Assembly: GCF_041677825.1 (NCBI RefSeq)
Contig: NZ_JBAYPG010000028.1
Location: 1-48,073 of the forward strand
DNA: 48,073 nucleotides
Source: Castellaniella sp041677825
GTDB lineage: Bacteria; Pseudomonadota; Gammaproteobacteria; Burkholderiales; Burkholderiaceae_B
Reading direction: 5' to 3'
Shown here: piece by piece, positions 32,956 through 41,656 of the stretch
Layout of the letters: each line of letters begins with the position of its first letter
Numbering within the stretch: the stretch's first letter is position 1
The notes under the pieces: generated by a model
Seen by the model: the letters and a program-made list of their open reading frames with translations, nothing else
Told to the model about the DNA's origin: nothing
Databases searched by the model: none
Position numbers and translations under genes: made by a program

Positions 32956-33729
32956 TCAGCCACCCCGCCGGAACACCAGACGGGCCTCATCCGACTGCGG
33001 CGCATGCCAGGCATAGCCCTCGGCAGCAAAGCCTCGCAGCTGTTCGGACGATTCGATCTGCTGTTCGATGATATGACGGGCCATCAGCCCACGGGCCCGC
33101 TTTGCATGCAGGCCGATCACTTTCCATGCCCCGTCTTTCAGGTCCTGGAACACGCACTCGATGACCCGGCCCTGCAAGCGTGGTATCTGGACCGATCTGA
33201 AATACTCGGCCGAAGCCAGGTTGACCAGAACCCGCTCCCCGGCCAGCGCATCGAGGCGGCGATTCAGTTCATCAGCGATCTGCCCGCCCCACCATGCGTA
33301 CAGGTTCGCACCACGCGCCGTTTCGAGGCGAGTACCCATTTCGAGCCGGTGCGGCTGGATCAGGTCGAGCGGCCGCAGCACCCCATACAGGCCGCTGAGC
33401 AATGCAAGATGATCCTGTGCCCAGGCCATCTGCTGGCTGTCGAGCGAGCCCGCCTGCAGCCCCGCGTACACATCGCCGTCAAAGGCCAGCACCGCCTGAC
33501 GCGCATGCTGCAGGTCGGGATCGGCCACCCAGCCGGCATAGCGGTGGGCGTTGAGCTCGGCCAGGGCGGCTGAAAGCTTCATGAGGCGCCCGAGGGCGTC
33601 AGGGCCCAGCGTCTGCAGACGGGCCGCAAGTTCGTTGGCCTGATCGAGGAACACCGGCCGTGTGTGCGCGGTCACGCGCAACGGGGAGTCAAAATCCAGC
33701 TTTTTCGCGGGCGACAGAACCACCAACAT
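32956..33729 (-). CDS. yaaA: peroxide stress protein YaaA (DUF328/UPF0246)
   Basis: This 257-residue cytoplasmic protein starts MLVVLSPAKKLDFDSPL, the family signature. Conserved stretches include LNAHRYAGW, AVLAFDGDVYAGL, LSGLYGVLRPLDLIQPHRLE and GLMARHIIEQQI. In E. coli YaaA lowers free iron and limits DNA damage during hydrogen peroxide stress, and it binds DNA. The ATG at 33729 follows GGAGGTCACATC. It is 41 bases after the TerC-like gene and just before matB, so all three may share the Mn2+ riboswitch promoter. Confidence 0.94.
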   Translation of the reverse strand: MLVVLSPAKKLDFDSPLRVTAHTRPVFLDQANELAARLQTLGPDALGRLMKLSAALAELNAHRYAGWVADPDLQHARQAVLAFDGDVYAGLQAGSLDSQQMAWAQDHLALLSGLYGVLRPLDLIQPHRLEMGTRLETARGANLYAWWGGQIADELNRRLDALAGERVLVNLASAEYFRSVQIPRLQGRVIECVFQDLKDGAWKVIGLHAKRARGLMARHIIEQQIESSEQLRGFAAEGYAWHAPQSDEARLVFRRGG

Positions 33730-33770
33730 GATGTGACCTCCTTCGAGACAGGCCAGTGTACCGCGCCGCC

Positions 33771-34502
33771 TCAGGCCAGACGACGGTTACGGGCATGGCG
33801 CCGCCTTGCCACCAGCCGGCCTGCAGCCATCACCAGAATCGCCCCCAGGGCTTCTGCGCCCCATACCCCCCATGTGGGCAGGGGGCCATACCAGCGCTCC
33901 ACTGCGGCATCACCCACCAGCATGCCGCCCGCAATCCAGCCCAGCAGCCCTGCCCCCAGGGTGACAATGACAGGGAAGCGGTCGATGCACTTGAGCACCA
34001 GCGTGCTGCCCCAGATGATCACCGGCACGCTGAACAGCAGGCCAAAGATCACCAGGCCAAGCTGATGCCCTTCGGCGGCCGCCTGTGCCGCGCCCGCAAT
34101 GGCGATCACGTTATCCAGGCTCATGACCACGTCGGCAAGCACAATGGTACGTATGGCCGACAGCAGCGACGGACCCGCCTGGATCTCGCCATGGGGGTGG
34201 GCTTCCGGCAGGAGCAGCTTCACACCGATCCAGAACAGCAGCAGTGCGCCTGCAACCTTCAGGCCGGGGAACTCGAGCAGGGTCATGGCAAAGCTGATCA
34301 GGATGATGCGCAAAACGATCGCCCCGCCCGTGCCCCAGAGGATGCCCAATACGCGCTGGCGCTGCGGCAGCCGACGACAGGCCAGCGCAATGACCACTGC
34401 GTTGTCGCCCCCCAGCAGGATGTCGATGAGGATGATCTGGAAGACCGCCGGCCAGTGCAGGGTCAGGAAGAAATCAGATAAAGAGGCAATGAGATGGTGC
34501 AC
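33771..34502 (-). CDS. TerC-family membrane protein (YjbE-type), probable metal exporter
   Basis: This 243-residue inner-membrane protein has about seven helices. The paired acidic motifs of the family are present: ILIDILLGGDNAVVIALACR (24-43) and VLADVVMSLDNVIAIAGAAQ. A basic C-terminus ends ARRRHARNRRLA. TerC-family members (Alx, YceF, YkoY, YjbE) are implicated in manganese export. Translation begins at a GTG (34502) with GGAG six bases upstream, immediately after the U-run of a terminator. The upstream yybP-ykoY riboswitch strongly supports a Mn2+ role. It is first in a likely operon with yaaA and matB. Confidence 0.9.
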   Translation of the reverse strand: MHHLIASLSDFFLTLHWPAVFQIILIDILLGGDNAVVIALACRRLPQRQRVLGILWGTGGAIVLRIILISFAMTLLEFPGLKVAGALLLFWIGVKLLLPEAHPHGEIQAGPSLLSAIRTIVLADVVMSLDNVIAIAGAAQAAAEGHQLGLVIFGLLFSVPVIIWGSTLVLKCIDRFPVIVTLGAGLLGWIAGGMLVGDAAVERWYGPLPTWGVWGAEALGAILVMAAGRLVARRRHARNRRLA

Positions 34503-34513
34503 GAGGACTCCAG

Positions 34514-34541
34514 AAAAAAGCCGGACACTTCAGTGGCCGGC
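34514..34541 (-). terminator. intrinsic terminator of the riboswitch expression platform
   Basis: On the minus strand GCCGGCCACT and AGTGTCCGGC form a ten-position stem with one mismatch and a tiny GA loop, followed at once by TTTTTT. It ends 11 bases before the TerC-like GTG. Read-through versus termination here would be the switch controlled by the aptamer. Confidence 0.8.
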
Positions 34542-34550
34542 GTTTCCAGA

Positions 34551-34676
34551 AGTTGCACCTTGCCCCTGAACGGCAAGGTCTTGCCCGCAGCCTGAAACAG
34601 ACTGCCCGTGCACCGGAAGCCCGCGATGGAGCAACGTATTGACGACACAACGGCGGGAGGGCGACTCCCCTTGTTG
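34551..34676 (-). promoter_or_regulatory. yybP-ykoY manganese riboswitch aptamer
   Basis: The minus-strand leader of the TerC-like gene starts AACAAGGGGAGUCGCCC, contains GUCGUCAAUACGUUGC and ends with GGGCAAGACCUUGCC whose CCUUGCC pairs with GGCAAGG seven bases later. These are the conserved loops of the yybP-ykoY class, including the GGGGAG block and the L3 AGACC. This riboswitch binds Mn2+ and typically precedes Mn2+ exporters and TerC proteins. An intrinsic terminator follows, so Mn2+ binding probably favours read-through. Exact helix ends were judged by eye. Confidence 0.78.
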
Positions 34677-34682
34677 AGGAAA

Positions 34683-34712
34683 ATTATAGACGAATCCGAA
34701 GGCCGATGGCAT
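34683..34712 (-). promoter_or_regulatory. sigma-70-type promoter of the riboswitch transcript
   Basis: A perfect TATAAT (34683-34688) is spaced 18 bases from ATGCCA (34707-34712, four of six -35 bases) on the minus strand. The expected start, near 34676, coincides with the first bases of the riboswitch aptamer, which supports both calls. Confidence 0.65.
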
Positions 34713-34763
34713 GATGGCATCTGCAAAACGAATTGCAAGACTGAATCTCACGGGGGTATACAC

Positions 34764-35600
34764 ATGCTGGGGCGTATCGGTATTCATCTGAATCAGGATC
34801 ACACCTGCGAAAGGCGCATCGACATCGGCTTGCGGCTGGCGGCGGCCCATGGCGCCGAAGTGGTGGGCATCTACCCGGCATCGGGCGTCGCGGGGCTGCA
34901 GCAGGACGACAACATCCTGCCACAGGAAGTGCGCTCGGCCCTGCGCAGCCGCCAGGACGAGCACCGCGAGGCCACCCGCGCGCGCTTTCTCGAAAAGGCC
35001 CAGGCTGCTGGCGTGGCCTGCCAATGGCGCACGCCAGGGGGCGATGTAGACGACGCCCTGGCACTGCACGCACGCTATTGCGACCTGCTGGTCATGAGCA
35101 AGGTCGACCCGGCCGACAGTTTTTCATCGCTGCGCCCGAACCTGCCCGAAGCCGTCGTCATGGCCGCTGGCCGGCCGGTTCTCATGGTGCCCAACCATGG
35201 CCATTTCGAAACCATAGGCCAGCGTATCCTCTATTGCTGGGATCAGCGCCGCGAATCCGCCCGCGCCTTCACCGACGCCGCACCCTTGCTGCGCGAATGC
35301 AAGTCACTGGTCGTGCTCGAAATCGACCGCAACGAAAAACTGGCCACCGAACGCGACCTGCGCGATGACGACTTCGCCCATTACTGCCGCAGCCTCGGCT
35401 ACCCGGAACCCAGGCACATGCTCAAGGAAAGCACGGGCTACGGCGTGGGCAACGTCATCCTGAACACGGCCGCCGACACCGACCGCGATCTGATCGTCAT
35501 GGGGGCCTATGGCCATAGCCGCATGCGGCAATGGATCATGGGCGGGGCCACCAGCACCCTGCTGTCCAGCATGACCGTGCCCGTATTGCTGGCCAACTGA
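34764..35600 (+). CDS. universal stress protein with two tandem Usp domains
   Basis: This is a 278-residue UspE-like protein with two UspA folds. The first (~1-140) begins MLGRIGIHLNQDHTCERRID and contains HARYCDLLVMSKVDPAD. The second (~150-278) begins RILYCWDQRRESARAFTDAA and ends with the nucleotide-binding-type motif DLIVMGAYGHSRMRQWIMGG followed by S-T. The first domain appears to lack that ATP motif. I chose the ATG at 34764 behind CGGGGG; the frame is open further upstream but overlaps the riboswitch. It is divergent from the TerC-like gene. Specific stress signal is unknown. Confidence 0.9.
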   Translation: MLGRIGIHLNQDHTCERRIDIGLRLAAAHGAEVVGIYPASGVAGLQQDDNILPQEVRSALRSRQDEHREATRARFLEKAQAAGVACQWRTPGGDVDDALALHARYCDLLVMSKVDPADSFSSLRPNLPEAVVMAAGRPVLMVPNHGHFETIGQRILYCWDQRRESARAFTDAAPLLRECKSLVVLEIDRNEKLATERDLRDDDFAHYCRSLGYPEPRHMLKESTGYGVGNVILNTAADTDRDLIVMGAYGHSRMRQWIMGGATSTLLSSMTVPVLLAN

Positions 35601-35689
35601 CTTGTCGGCCAGCTGACAGCGCCGCGGGCCCGTGGCAACACACGGGCTGCAGGCCAGCACCGCCACAGGCGCAGGCCGGCGCCAATATT

Positions 35690-35778
35690 GCGCGCCGGCC
35701 TGCCGCTGCACACCAACCAGAATGGGCGCCCGCCTGCCGGTGCACACCAGCCAGACTGCGCGTCGGCCTGCGGCTCAG
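35690..35778. repeat. degenerate GC-rich tandem repeats between convergent genes
   Basis: Three imperfect copies of a ~32-36-base unit can be seen: the first two share GCCTGCCG, then TGCACACCA and CCAGA, and the third is shorter (GGCCTGCGGCTC). They fill the gap between the stress-protein stop and the amidase stop and touch the amidase 3' end. They may be a decayed minisatellite; no terminator with a U-run is visible. Confidence 0.4.
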
Positions 35779-37190
35779 GCGCCGGCCAGCGCACCCAGAT
35801 CGGGGCGCCGTTCGTGCCAGCGGGTTTCCTTCTGGTAGGCACAACCGATGCGCAGGGCCATGGCCTCGTCATACTGGCGGCACAGAACCTGAACCGAAGT
35901 GGGCAGGCCCAGTGCATCATGCCCATTGGGCAGCGCCATGCCGCAGAGGTTGAGGAAATTGCCAAAACGGGTAAAGCGCGACGGGCTGCTGTTCTCGTCG
36001 ACCTCATCGAGCGGGATGGCGGTGCTGGCCGTAGTCGGCGTCAGCAGGGCATCCACTGAATCGAAGATCCGGTCGAAGGCCTCGATCGATGCCTTGCGCT
36101 GTGCCAGCGCCTGCAGATAGCCACTGGCCGTGATCTCACGCCCGGCAAGCACCCGGGCCCGCACGGCTTCATCAAGCGGCTGGCGCGCATCATCGACCAT
36201 ATCGTGCAACAAGGCATAGCTTTCGGCTGACATGACAAGGCCATTGAGGGTGGCCACCTCGGCAAAATTGACGGGCAGGGTCAGTGTGACGATCTCCGCC
36301 CCCATGCGCGCGAATTCATCCAGGGTTCGGTCATAGGCATCGAGCACGGGCTGCGTAACGCCGACGCGTTCGCTGTCGGGCATGCGTGCGAACCGCAGGC
36401 CGGCCACACCCCGGCCAGGCCCGGCCCGACCTGGCTCGGAGGGCAGGCCCAGTGTACGAGAGTCCAGTGGATCCGGGCCCTGCATGATCTGATACAGCAA
36501 TGCCGCATCCTGCGCTGTGGCCGTCATCGGACCCGGAGTGTCCAGCGTCGGACTCAGATTCAGAACGCCGTAATTGCTGATGCGCCCAGCCGATGTCTTC
36601 AAACTGCTGATGCCGCACCAGGACGCCGGCAAGCGCACCGAGCCCCCTGTGTCGGTACCAACGGCCCAGGGTGCCAGGCCAGCGGCCACGGCTACACCGG
36701 AACCACTGCTGGATCCCCCGGGGATGCGCGCTCGCGACAGATCCCATGGGTTCCATGGGGCGCCCATGCCAGGATTGGTGCCCCAGCCGCCGTAGGCGAA
36801 TTCGACCATGTGCGTCTTGCCGAGAATGATCATGCCCTGCCCCAGCAGGCGCTGGACGAGCGTGGCCGTGATGGATGAATGCCGCTGCCCCCACGCCGCG
36901 CAGCCGGCCGTGGTGATACGGCCATCGATCTCGACCAGATCCTTGATGGCCACCGGAATGCCATGCAAGGGGCCAAGAGCGTGCCCCGCGCGCAAGGCCA
37001 GATCGGCCGCCTGGGCCGCCAGCCGGGCGTCATCGGCATAGACTTCGGAATACGCGTGCAGCCTGCCATCGAATGCCGCAATACGGTCAAGATAGGCCTC
37101 GACCAGTTCAACGGCAGAAATCTGCCGGGCGGAAAGGGCCTCGGATTGCCGAGTGATCGACCAGCTTGTCAGGTCGGTGGATGTACCCAT
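35775..37190 (-). CDS. amidase-signature-family amidohydrolase
   Basis: This 471-residue cytoplasmic hydrolase has the complete amidase-signature triad: K83 in VAIKDLVEI, cis-Ser S160 in PGGSSSGSG and nucleophile S184 in TDTGGSVRLP. Spacing of the two serines (24) equals that of well-studied members. It is likely to cleave a small amide, carbamate or similar bond. GatA is excluded because no GatB/GatC lie nearby and the C-terminal half differs. It stands alone, 151 bases downstream of nothing else in the same operon, with a convergent stress-protein gene at its 3' end. Substrate is unknown. Confidence 0.9.
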   Translation of the reverse strand: MGTSTDLTSWSITRQSEALSARQISAVELVEAYLDRIAAFDGRLHAYSEVYADDARLAAQAADLALRAGHALGPLHGIPVAIKDLVEIDGRITTAGCAAWGQRHSSITATLVQRLLGQGMIILGKTHMVEFAYGGWGTNPGMGAPWNPWDLSRARIPGGSSSGSGVAVAAGLAPWAVGTDTGGSVRLPASWCGISSLKTSAGRISNYGVLNLSPTLDTPGPMTATAQDAALLYQIMQGPDPLDSRTLGLPSEPGRAGPGRGVAGLRFARMPDSERVGVTQPVLDAYDRTLDEFARMGAEIVTLTLPVNFAEVATLNGLVMSAESYALLHDMVDDARQPLDEAVRARVLAGREITASGYLQALAQRKASIEAFDRIFDSVDALLTPTTASTAIPLDEVDENSSPSRFTRFGNFLNLCGMALPNGHDALGLPTSVQVLCRQYDEAMALRIGCAYQKETRWHERRPDLGALAGA

Positions 37191-37341
37191 GGTGTCTCCA
37201 TTTCGTCTTGGGTTTCAAGTACTGCCCACTCGCCGATACCCGCCCGCATAGGTGGCTGCAGTTCGTCGTCGAGCGTCAATCGTGATTGAATGTATCTGCC
37301 CTGCGGCTGATCAGCGATGCGCCACGGCATGGCGCTTTGAA

Positions 37342-38340
37342 TCACGGCCGGGCCACCTCGGGATTGATCGGTGTATGCACCTTGCCTTCGGTCAGCCAGC
37401 CGATCAGGTTGTCACAGGCCAGATTGATCATGGCCTTGCGGGTAGGCACCGAGGCACTGCCGATATGCGGGGTCAGCACCACGTTGGTGCAGGCGAGCAG
37501 ATCAGGATGCACACGCGGTTCGCCCTCGAATACATCGAGCCCGGCTGCAGCCAGCCTGCCTTCCTGCAGGGCGCGCGCCAGCGCCGCGTCATCGACCACG
37601 CCGCCGCGCCCGATATTCACCAGTGTGGCCGTGGGCTTCATGAGCGCCAGCTGGTCGGCGCCGATCAGATGGCGGGATTCTGCAGCGTAGGGCACCACCA
37701 GCACGACGTGATCCGCGCTGCGCAACAGATCGTCCAGCCCGAGATAACGCGCCCCCAGCGCCTGCTCGGTGCTTTCGGGCAGGCGCGTGCGGTTGTGGTA
37801 GACGACTTGCATGTCAAAGCCCCGCGCCCCCCGGCGGGCAATGGCCTGGCCGATCCGCCCCATGCCCACGATACCCAGCGTACTGCCATGAATGTCCTGC
37901 CCCGTGAGCATGTCCCAGGACCAGCGATCCCAACGCCCGGCGCGCAAATAATGCTCGGACTCGGTGATCCGCCGTGCAGCCGCCATGAGCAGCACGAAAC
38001 CCAGATCGGCCGTGGTTTCGGTCAATACGCCTGGCGCATTGGTGGCCAGCACCCCGGCCGCCGTCATGGCGGGGACATCGAAATTGTCGTAACCCACCGA
38101 CATGTTGGCGCAGATTTTCAGATCGGGGCAGCGCGCCAGCAACGCGGCATCGATGCGCTCGCCCCCCGTCGTGAAGGCCCCCTGCTTGCCCTGCAGGCGC
38201 TCGATCAGTTCTTCCTGGGACCAGAGCTCGTCGCCCTGGTTGGCCGTGACATCGAAATGTTCTTCCAGGCGCTCGAGTGCGGCAGGGAAGACAGCCCGGC
38301 AGACCAGTACGGCCGGGCGTGCGGATGAACGTTGCGTCAT
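37342..38340 (-). CDS. D-isomer-specific 2-hydroxyacid dehydrogenase (GhrB/2-ketogluconate reductase-like)
   Basis: This 332-residue NAD(P)H-dependent dehydrogenase interconverts 2-oxo and (R)-2-hydroxy acids such as glyoxylate, hydroxypyruvate or 2-ketogluconate. Nucleotide motif GMGRIG is at 159-164 and the catalytic triad R245 (NIGRGGVVD), E274 (EGEPRV), H292 (TPHIGSA) is complete. NRTR after the second strand (183-186) suggests NADPH. I chose the ATG at 38340 behind AGGAACC; the frame extends 25 codons further without similarity. It may be co-transcribed with the amidase 151 bases downstream, but no shared role is evident. Confidence 0.92.
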   Translation of the reverse strand: MTQRSSARPAVLVCRAVFPAALERLEEHFDVTANQGDELWSQEELIERLQGKQGAFTTGGERIDAALLARCPDLKICANMSVGYDNFDVPAMTAAGVLATNAPGVLTETTADLGFVLLMAAARRITESEHYLRAGRWDRWSWDMLTGQDIHGSTLGIVGMGRIGQAIARRGARGFDMQVVYHNRTRLPESTEQALGARYLGLDDLLRSADHVVLVVPYAAESRHLIGADQLALMKPTATLVNIGRGGVVDDAALARALQEGRLAAAGLDVFEGEPRVHPDLLACTNVVLTPHIGSASVPTRKAMINLACDNLIGWLTEGKVHTPINPEVARP

Positions 38341-38485
38341 ATCGTGGTTCCTGATGGCGATGCACAATGTTTCAAGCATATCAGCCTGTTGCGCGTTTTG
38401 CAGGAAAACCGGCACCGACGGCTCATCCAGCAGGGAGAATCGGCTGGCGCTCGAACAGAATGGACCCGCACCATGTAAATATGAA

Positions 38486-38514
38486 TTGTATTGAGAACGC
38501 TTCTCGTTTAGAAT
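38486..38514 (+). promoter_or_regulatory. Fur box overlapping the promoter of the siderophore-receptor operon
   Basis: TTGTAT (38486-38491) and TAGAAT (38509-38514) are 17 bases apart and form a plausible promoter about 50 bases upstream of the receptor start. Between them, GAGAA-CGC-TTCTC (38493-38505, within a 19-base site at 38490-38508) matches the inverted-repeat half-sites of Fur boxes in this group. Iron-replete Fur would block the promoter. Confidence 0.7.
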
Positions 38515-38564
38515 TTATTTCGGATTGAATTCCAAATTGATCTTTGTCATCTTCGGAGACGTCC

Positions 38565-40805
38565 TTGAACAACATACCCGAACCCTCATCGGCCAGGCTG
38601 GGCGGCAGCCTGGCCACCGCACTGGCCACGCCGGCCCTGCTTCTCCTGCCCCAGACCGGTCAGGCCCAGAGCATGGAGCCCGCTGAATTGTCGCCCATCC
38701 GTGTACAGGGCGAAAAGCCGGCTCCATTCCGCGTGGACGAATCCGCCTCCAGCAAATTTTCCGAGCGCCTGCTGGATACGGCCCGCTCCGTGGAAATCAT
38801 CCCCATGGAGGTCATACAGAGTCAGGCTGCCAGCACCCTGACTGACGTACTGCGCAATTCACCCGGCATCACATTCGGTGCGGGCGAAGGGGGCAACCCC
38901 CTGGGCGACCGTCCCTTCATCCGCGGCTACGACGCACAGTCCAGCACCTACATCGACGGCATGCGCGACATAGGCGCCACATCACGCGACATCTTCAATA
39001 CCGAGCAAGTCGAAATCATCAAGGGCCCCGACAGCGTCTATGCGGGCCGCGGCGGTGCGGGCGGCAGCATCGACCTGGTCAGCAAGACCGCCAGGCTGCG
39101 CGATTTCACCGATGTATCGCTGGGCCTGGGTACATCCCGCTACCGTCGAGCCACCGTGGACAGCAACTGGATGCTGGGCGAGCACTCGGCCTTGCGACTC
39201 AACCTGATGGGCCACAGGCAGAATGTGGATGGCCGCGATTCAGTGGACTACAAGCGCTGGGGCGTGGCCCCTGCCATCAGCTTCGGCCTGGGCACGCCGA
39301 CCCGGGTCTCATTGTCGTACTACCACATGCAATATGACGATACGCCCGACAGCGGCATTCCTTACACCAGGCCAGCCGACCCAGATGCCATGCGGCGTCC
39401 CTTCGATGTCGATCGCCACAATTTCTACGGTCTGGACAGCGACTACCGCAAGGGTCGAAACGACATGGCCACGCTGCGCGTGGAACATGACTTCAGCGAC
39501 CGTCTCACGCTGATCAACCAGGCGCGCTACACCCACAGCACACAGAAGTATGTCGTCACCCAGCCTGACGACAGCAAGGGCAACGTCAACCATGGCCTGG
39601 TCTGGCGTCGGGCCAACACGCGCGACAGCCGGGTCGCCACCTGGGCCAACCAGACCGAGTTGCAAGGCTCATTGGCCACGGGCAGCATACAGCATCGCTT
39701 TTTGCTGGGCATCGAACTGTCGGAAGAAAAAGGTCGCAAAGACAGCCTGGACGTGAACCGCGGCACGGGCGACTGCCCGCCCGGCAGCGCAGGAGCGGCG
39801 TCCGGCTACAACTGCACCAGCCTGTGGAATCCCGACCCTTCCGATCCCTGGCGCGACATCGGCACAGGAGATCCCAGGGGTGAAAACAGCACGACCCGCA
39901 CGTTGACGCGCTCCATCTATGCCTTCGACACGCTGGCGCTGAGCGAACGGTGGCTGGCCTCGGTGGGCCTGCGGCTGGACGACTACCGCACGCGTCTGAC
40001 GCCCTACGGCCAGCACGGCGTAGACCGCCACGATACCTTGTTCAACTACCAGCTGGGCCTGGTCTACAAGCCAGCCGACAACGGCAGCATCTATGCCACG
40101 TTCGGTACGTCTTCCACACCGGCCGGGGCCACACTGGGCGAAGGCAGCGAGACCCAGGGGCTGACGCCCAACTGCCGCGGAGGCACCTGTAGGGGTGCAA
40201 ATGCCGCCGACATGGCTCCGGAGAAAAACCGGATCTATGAATTGGGCACGAAATGGGATTTCCTCGACCGGCGCCTGGGCCTGACAGCCGCCCTGTTTCG
40301 CATCGAAACCACCAATGCCCGCGTGACACTGCCCAGCGGCGACTACGCGATGGCCGGTAAAAAGCATGTGGATGGTTTCGAACTGGGTTTCTCGGGCAGC
40401 ATCACCCCCCAATGGCAGGCCTACGGCGGCTACACCTACCTGCGCAGCCGTATCGACGACGACGGCGCCAGCGGCGCGGCCTCCGATGAGGGCAATGACT
40501 TCCCGAATACCCCGCGCAGCAGCTTCAGCCTGTGGAACACGTACGCGTTCACGCCCACGTTTACCGCGGGGCTGGGCGCCTATTACGTCGACAGGCAGTA
40601 CGGCAATACGGCCAATACCACCAGCATCCCTGCCTACTGGCGCTTCGACGCCATGGCCAGCTATCAGGTGAACAAGATGATCGATATCCAGCTGAACGTG
40701 AACAACCTGTTCAACAAGACCTACTATGACAAGGCCTATGCGTCGCATTATGCGACGGTCGCAGCGGGGCGTTCGGTGATCGGCACCGTCAACCTGCACT
40801 TCTGA
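38565..40805 (+). CDS. TonB-dependent siderophore receptor (Fiu/PiuA-like)
   Basis: This 746-residue outer-membrane receptor takes up ferric siderophores, probably catecholates, energised by TonB. A signal peptide (to ...PQTGQAQS) is followed by a plug domain (~45-190, SVEIIPMEVIQSQ, RNSPGITFGAGEGGNPLGDR, VEIIKGPDSVYAGRGGAGGS) and a 22-strand barrel ending VIGTVNLHF, with a terminal aromatic residue as usual. Translation most likely starts at the TTG at 38565, preceded by GGAGA; another TTG 21 bases upstream lacks such a site. It is the first gene of an operon with a Sel1-repeat gene and piuC, the order seen in pseudomonads. Siderophore specificity is inferred from the company of PiuC. Confidence 0.93.
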   Translation: MNNIPEPSSARLGGSLATALATPALLLLPQTGQAQSMEPAELSPIRVQGEKPAPFRVDESASSKFSERLLDTARSVEIIPMEVIQSQAASTLTDVLRNSPGITFGAGEGGNPLGDRPFIRGYDAQSSTYIDGMRDIGATSRDIFNTEQVEIIKGPDSVYAGRGGAGGSIDLVSKTARLRDFTDVSLGLGTSRYRRATVDSNWMLGEHSALRLNLMGHRQNVDGRDSVDYKRWGVAPAISFGLGTPTRVSLSYYHMQYDDTPDSGIPYTRPADPDAMRRPFDVDRHNFYGLDSDYRKGRNDMATLRVEHDFSDRLTLINQARYTHSTQKYVVTQPDDSKGNVNHGLVWRRANTRDSRVATWANQTELQGSLATGSIQHRFLLGIELSEEKGRKDSLDVNRGTGDCPPGSAGAASGYNCTSLWNPDPSDPWRDIGTGDPRGENSTTRTLTRSIYAFDTLALSERWLASVGLRLDDYRTRLTPYGQHGVDRHDTLFNYQLGLVYKPADNGSIYATFGTSSTPAGATLGEGSETQGLTPNCRGGTCRGANAADMAPEKNRIYELGTKWDFLDRRLGLTAALFRIETTNARVTLPSGDYAMAGKKHVDGFELGFSGSITPQWQAYGGYTYLRSRIDDDGASGAASDEGNDFPNTPRSSFSLWNTYAFTPTFTAGLGAYYVDRQYGNTANTTSIPAYWRFDAMASYQVNKMIDIQLNVNNLFNKTYYDKAYASHYATVAAGRSVIGTVNLHF

Positions 40806-41656
40806 TGCTGATCCTGCGCTTTTGCCGCCCCCTGTACGCCCAGGCCGCCGCTTCAGGCCGCTCGAGCCGATTCGATACCCGGGCCATCAACCAGGCAGAT
40901 CCGGGCACGCTGGCCAGGGACTACACCCGCTTGCTGTCCGGCCCTCCCGGACAGGCGGCCGCCGCCGTCAAGGCAGCGGCCGAAGGCGGCGTCATCCAGG
41001 CCCAGCTGATCTACGGCCAATGGCTGCTCGATGGCCACGGCGTCACCCGCAACCCCGAAGCCGCCGTGCAGTGGTTCACCCATGCCGCACGCCACGGTAA
41101 CCCGATGGCACTGAATATGCTGGGCCAGTGCCATGCACACGGCTGGGGGGTCGCGCCCAACCCGCTCATGGCAGCGTACTGGTACCGCCTGGCCGCACAG
41201 GGCGGGCTGGACTGGGGCATGTACAACTATGCCACTGCCCTGGCCCTGGGCCAGGGGGTGACACGCGATCGGCGGGCTGCGCTGGGCTGGTTCAGGGCGG
41301 CAGTCGCACTGGGGCATGCCAAATCCATGAACATGATCGGCAGCTTCCATGAAGACGGCTGGGTCGTCCCCCGGGATCTGAACGTGGCACTGCATCACTA
41401 CGAGCGTGCGGCACAGGGTGGCGACTTTCGCGGGCAATTCAATGCTGCGCGCCTGCTGTTGCGCCAGGGTCAGCTTCAGGAGGCCCGGGCCTGGCTGGAA
41501 CGGGTACCCGAGACGGCCACCCCGGCCTTCCTGCGCCAGGCGGCAACCTGGCTGCAGGCCCAGCCCGGTTGTACCGACCTGGCGGGCCGATTTTTCGTGC
41601 AGGCGGCCGCCCGAGCCGATCAGGGCGCGGACCGGGTCCGCAATCCATCATGTTGA
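40805..41656 (+). CDS. Sel1-repeat (TPR-like) protein of the siderophore operon
   Basis: This 283-residue protein contains about four Sel1 repeats from ~65 to 220 (each with ...G(x)A(x)LG..Y..G.GV..D...A..W...AA..G pattern: AQLIYGQWLLDGHGVTRNPE, ALNMLGQCHAHGWGV, MYNYATALALGQGVTRDRRA, SMNMIGSFHEDGWVVPRDLN). It has no clear signal peptide; the N-terminus is weakly hydrophobic. Its start overlaps the receptor stop by one base (TGATG), and its end overlaps piuC. Sel1 proteins mediate protein-protein contacts; its role in iron uptake is unknown, but the same trio occurs in Pseudomonas. Confidence 0.88.
   Translation: MLILRFCRPLYAQAAASGRSSRFDTRAINQADPGTLARDYTRLLSGPPGQAAAAVKAAAEGGVIQAQLIYGQWLLDGHGVTRNPEAAVQWFTHAARHGNPMALNMLGQCHAHGWGVAPNPLMAAYWYRLAAQGGLDWGMYNYATALALGQGVTRDRRAALGWFRAAVALGHAKSMNMIGSFHEDGWVVPRDLNVALHHYERAAQGGDFRGQFNAARLLLRQGQLQEARAWLERVPETATPAFLRQAATWLQAQPGCTDLAGRFFVQAAARADQGADRVRNPSC

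Noticed and set aside
31275..33071. Plus-strand open frame of 598 codons
   Set aside because: Antisense of the matB-like ligase with low-complexity His/Gln/Gly content and no recognisable motif.
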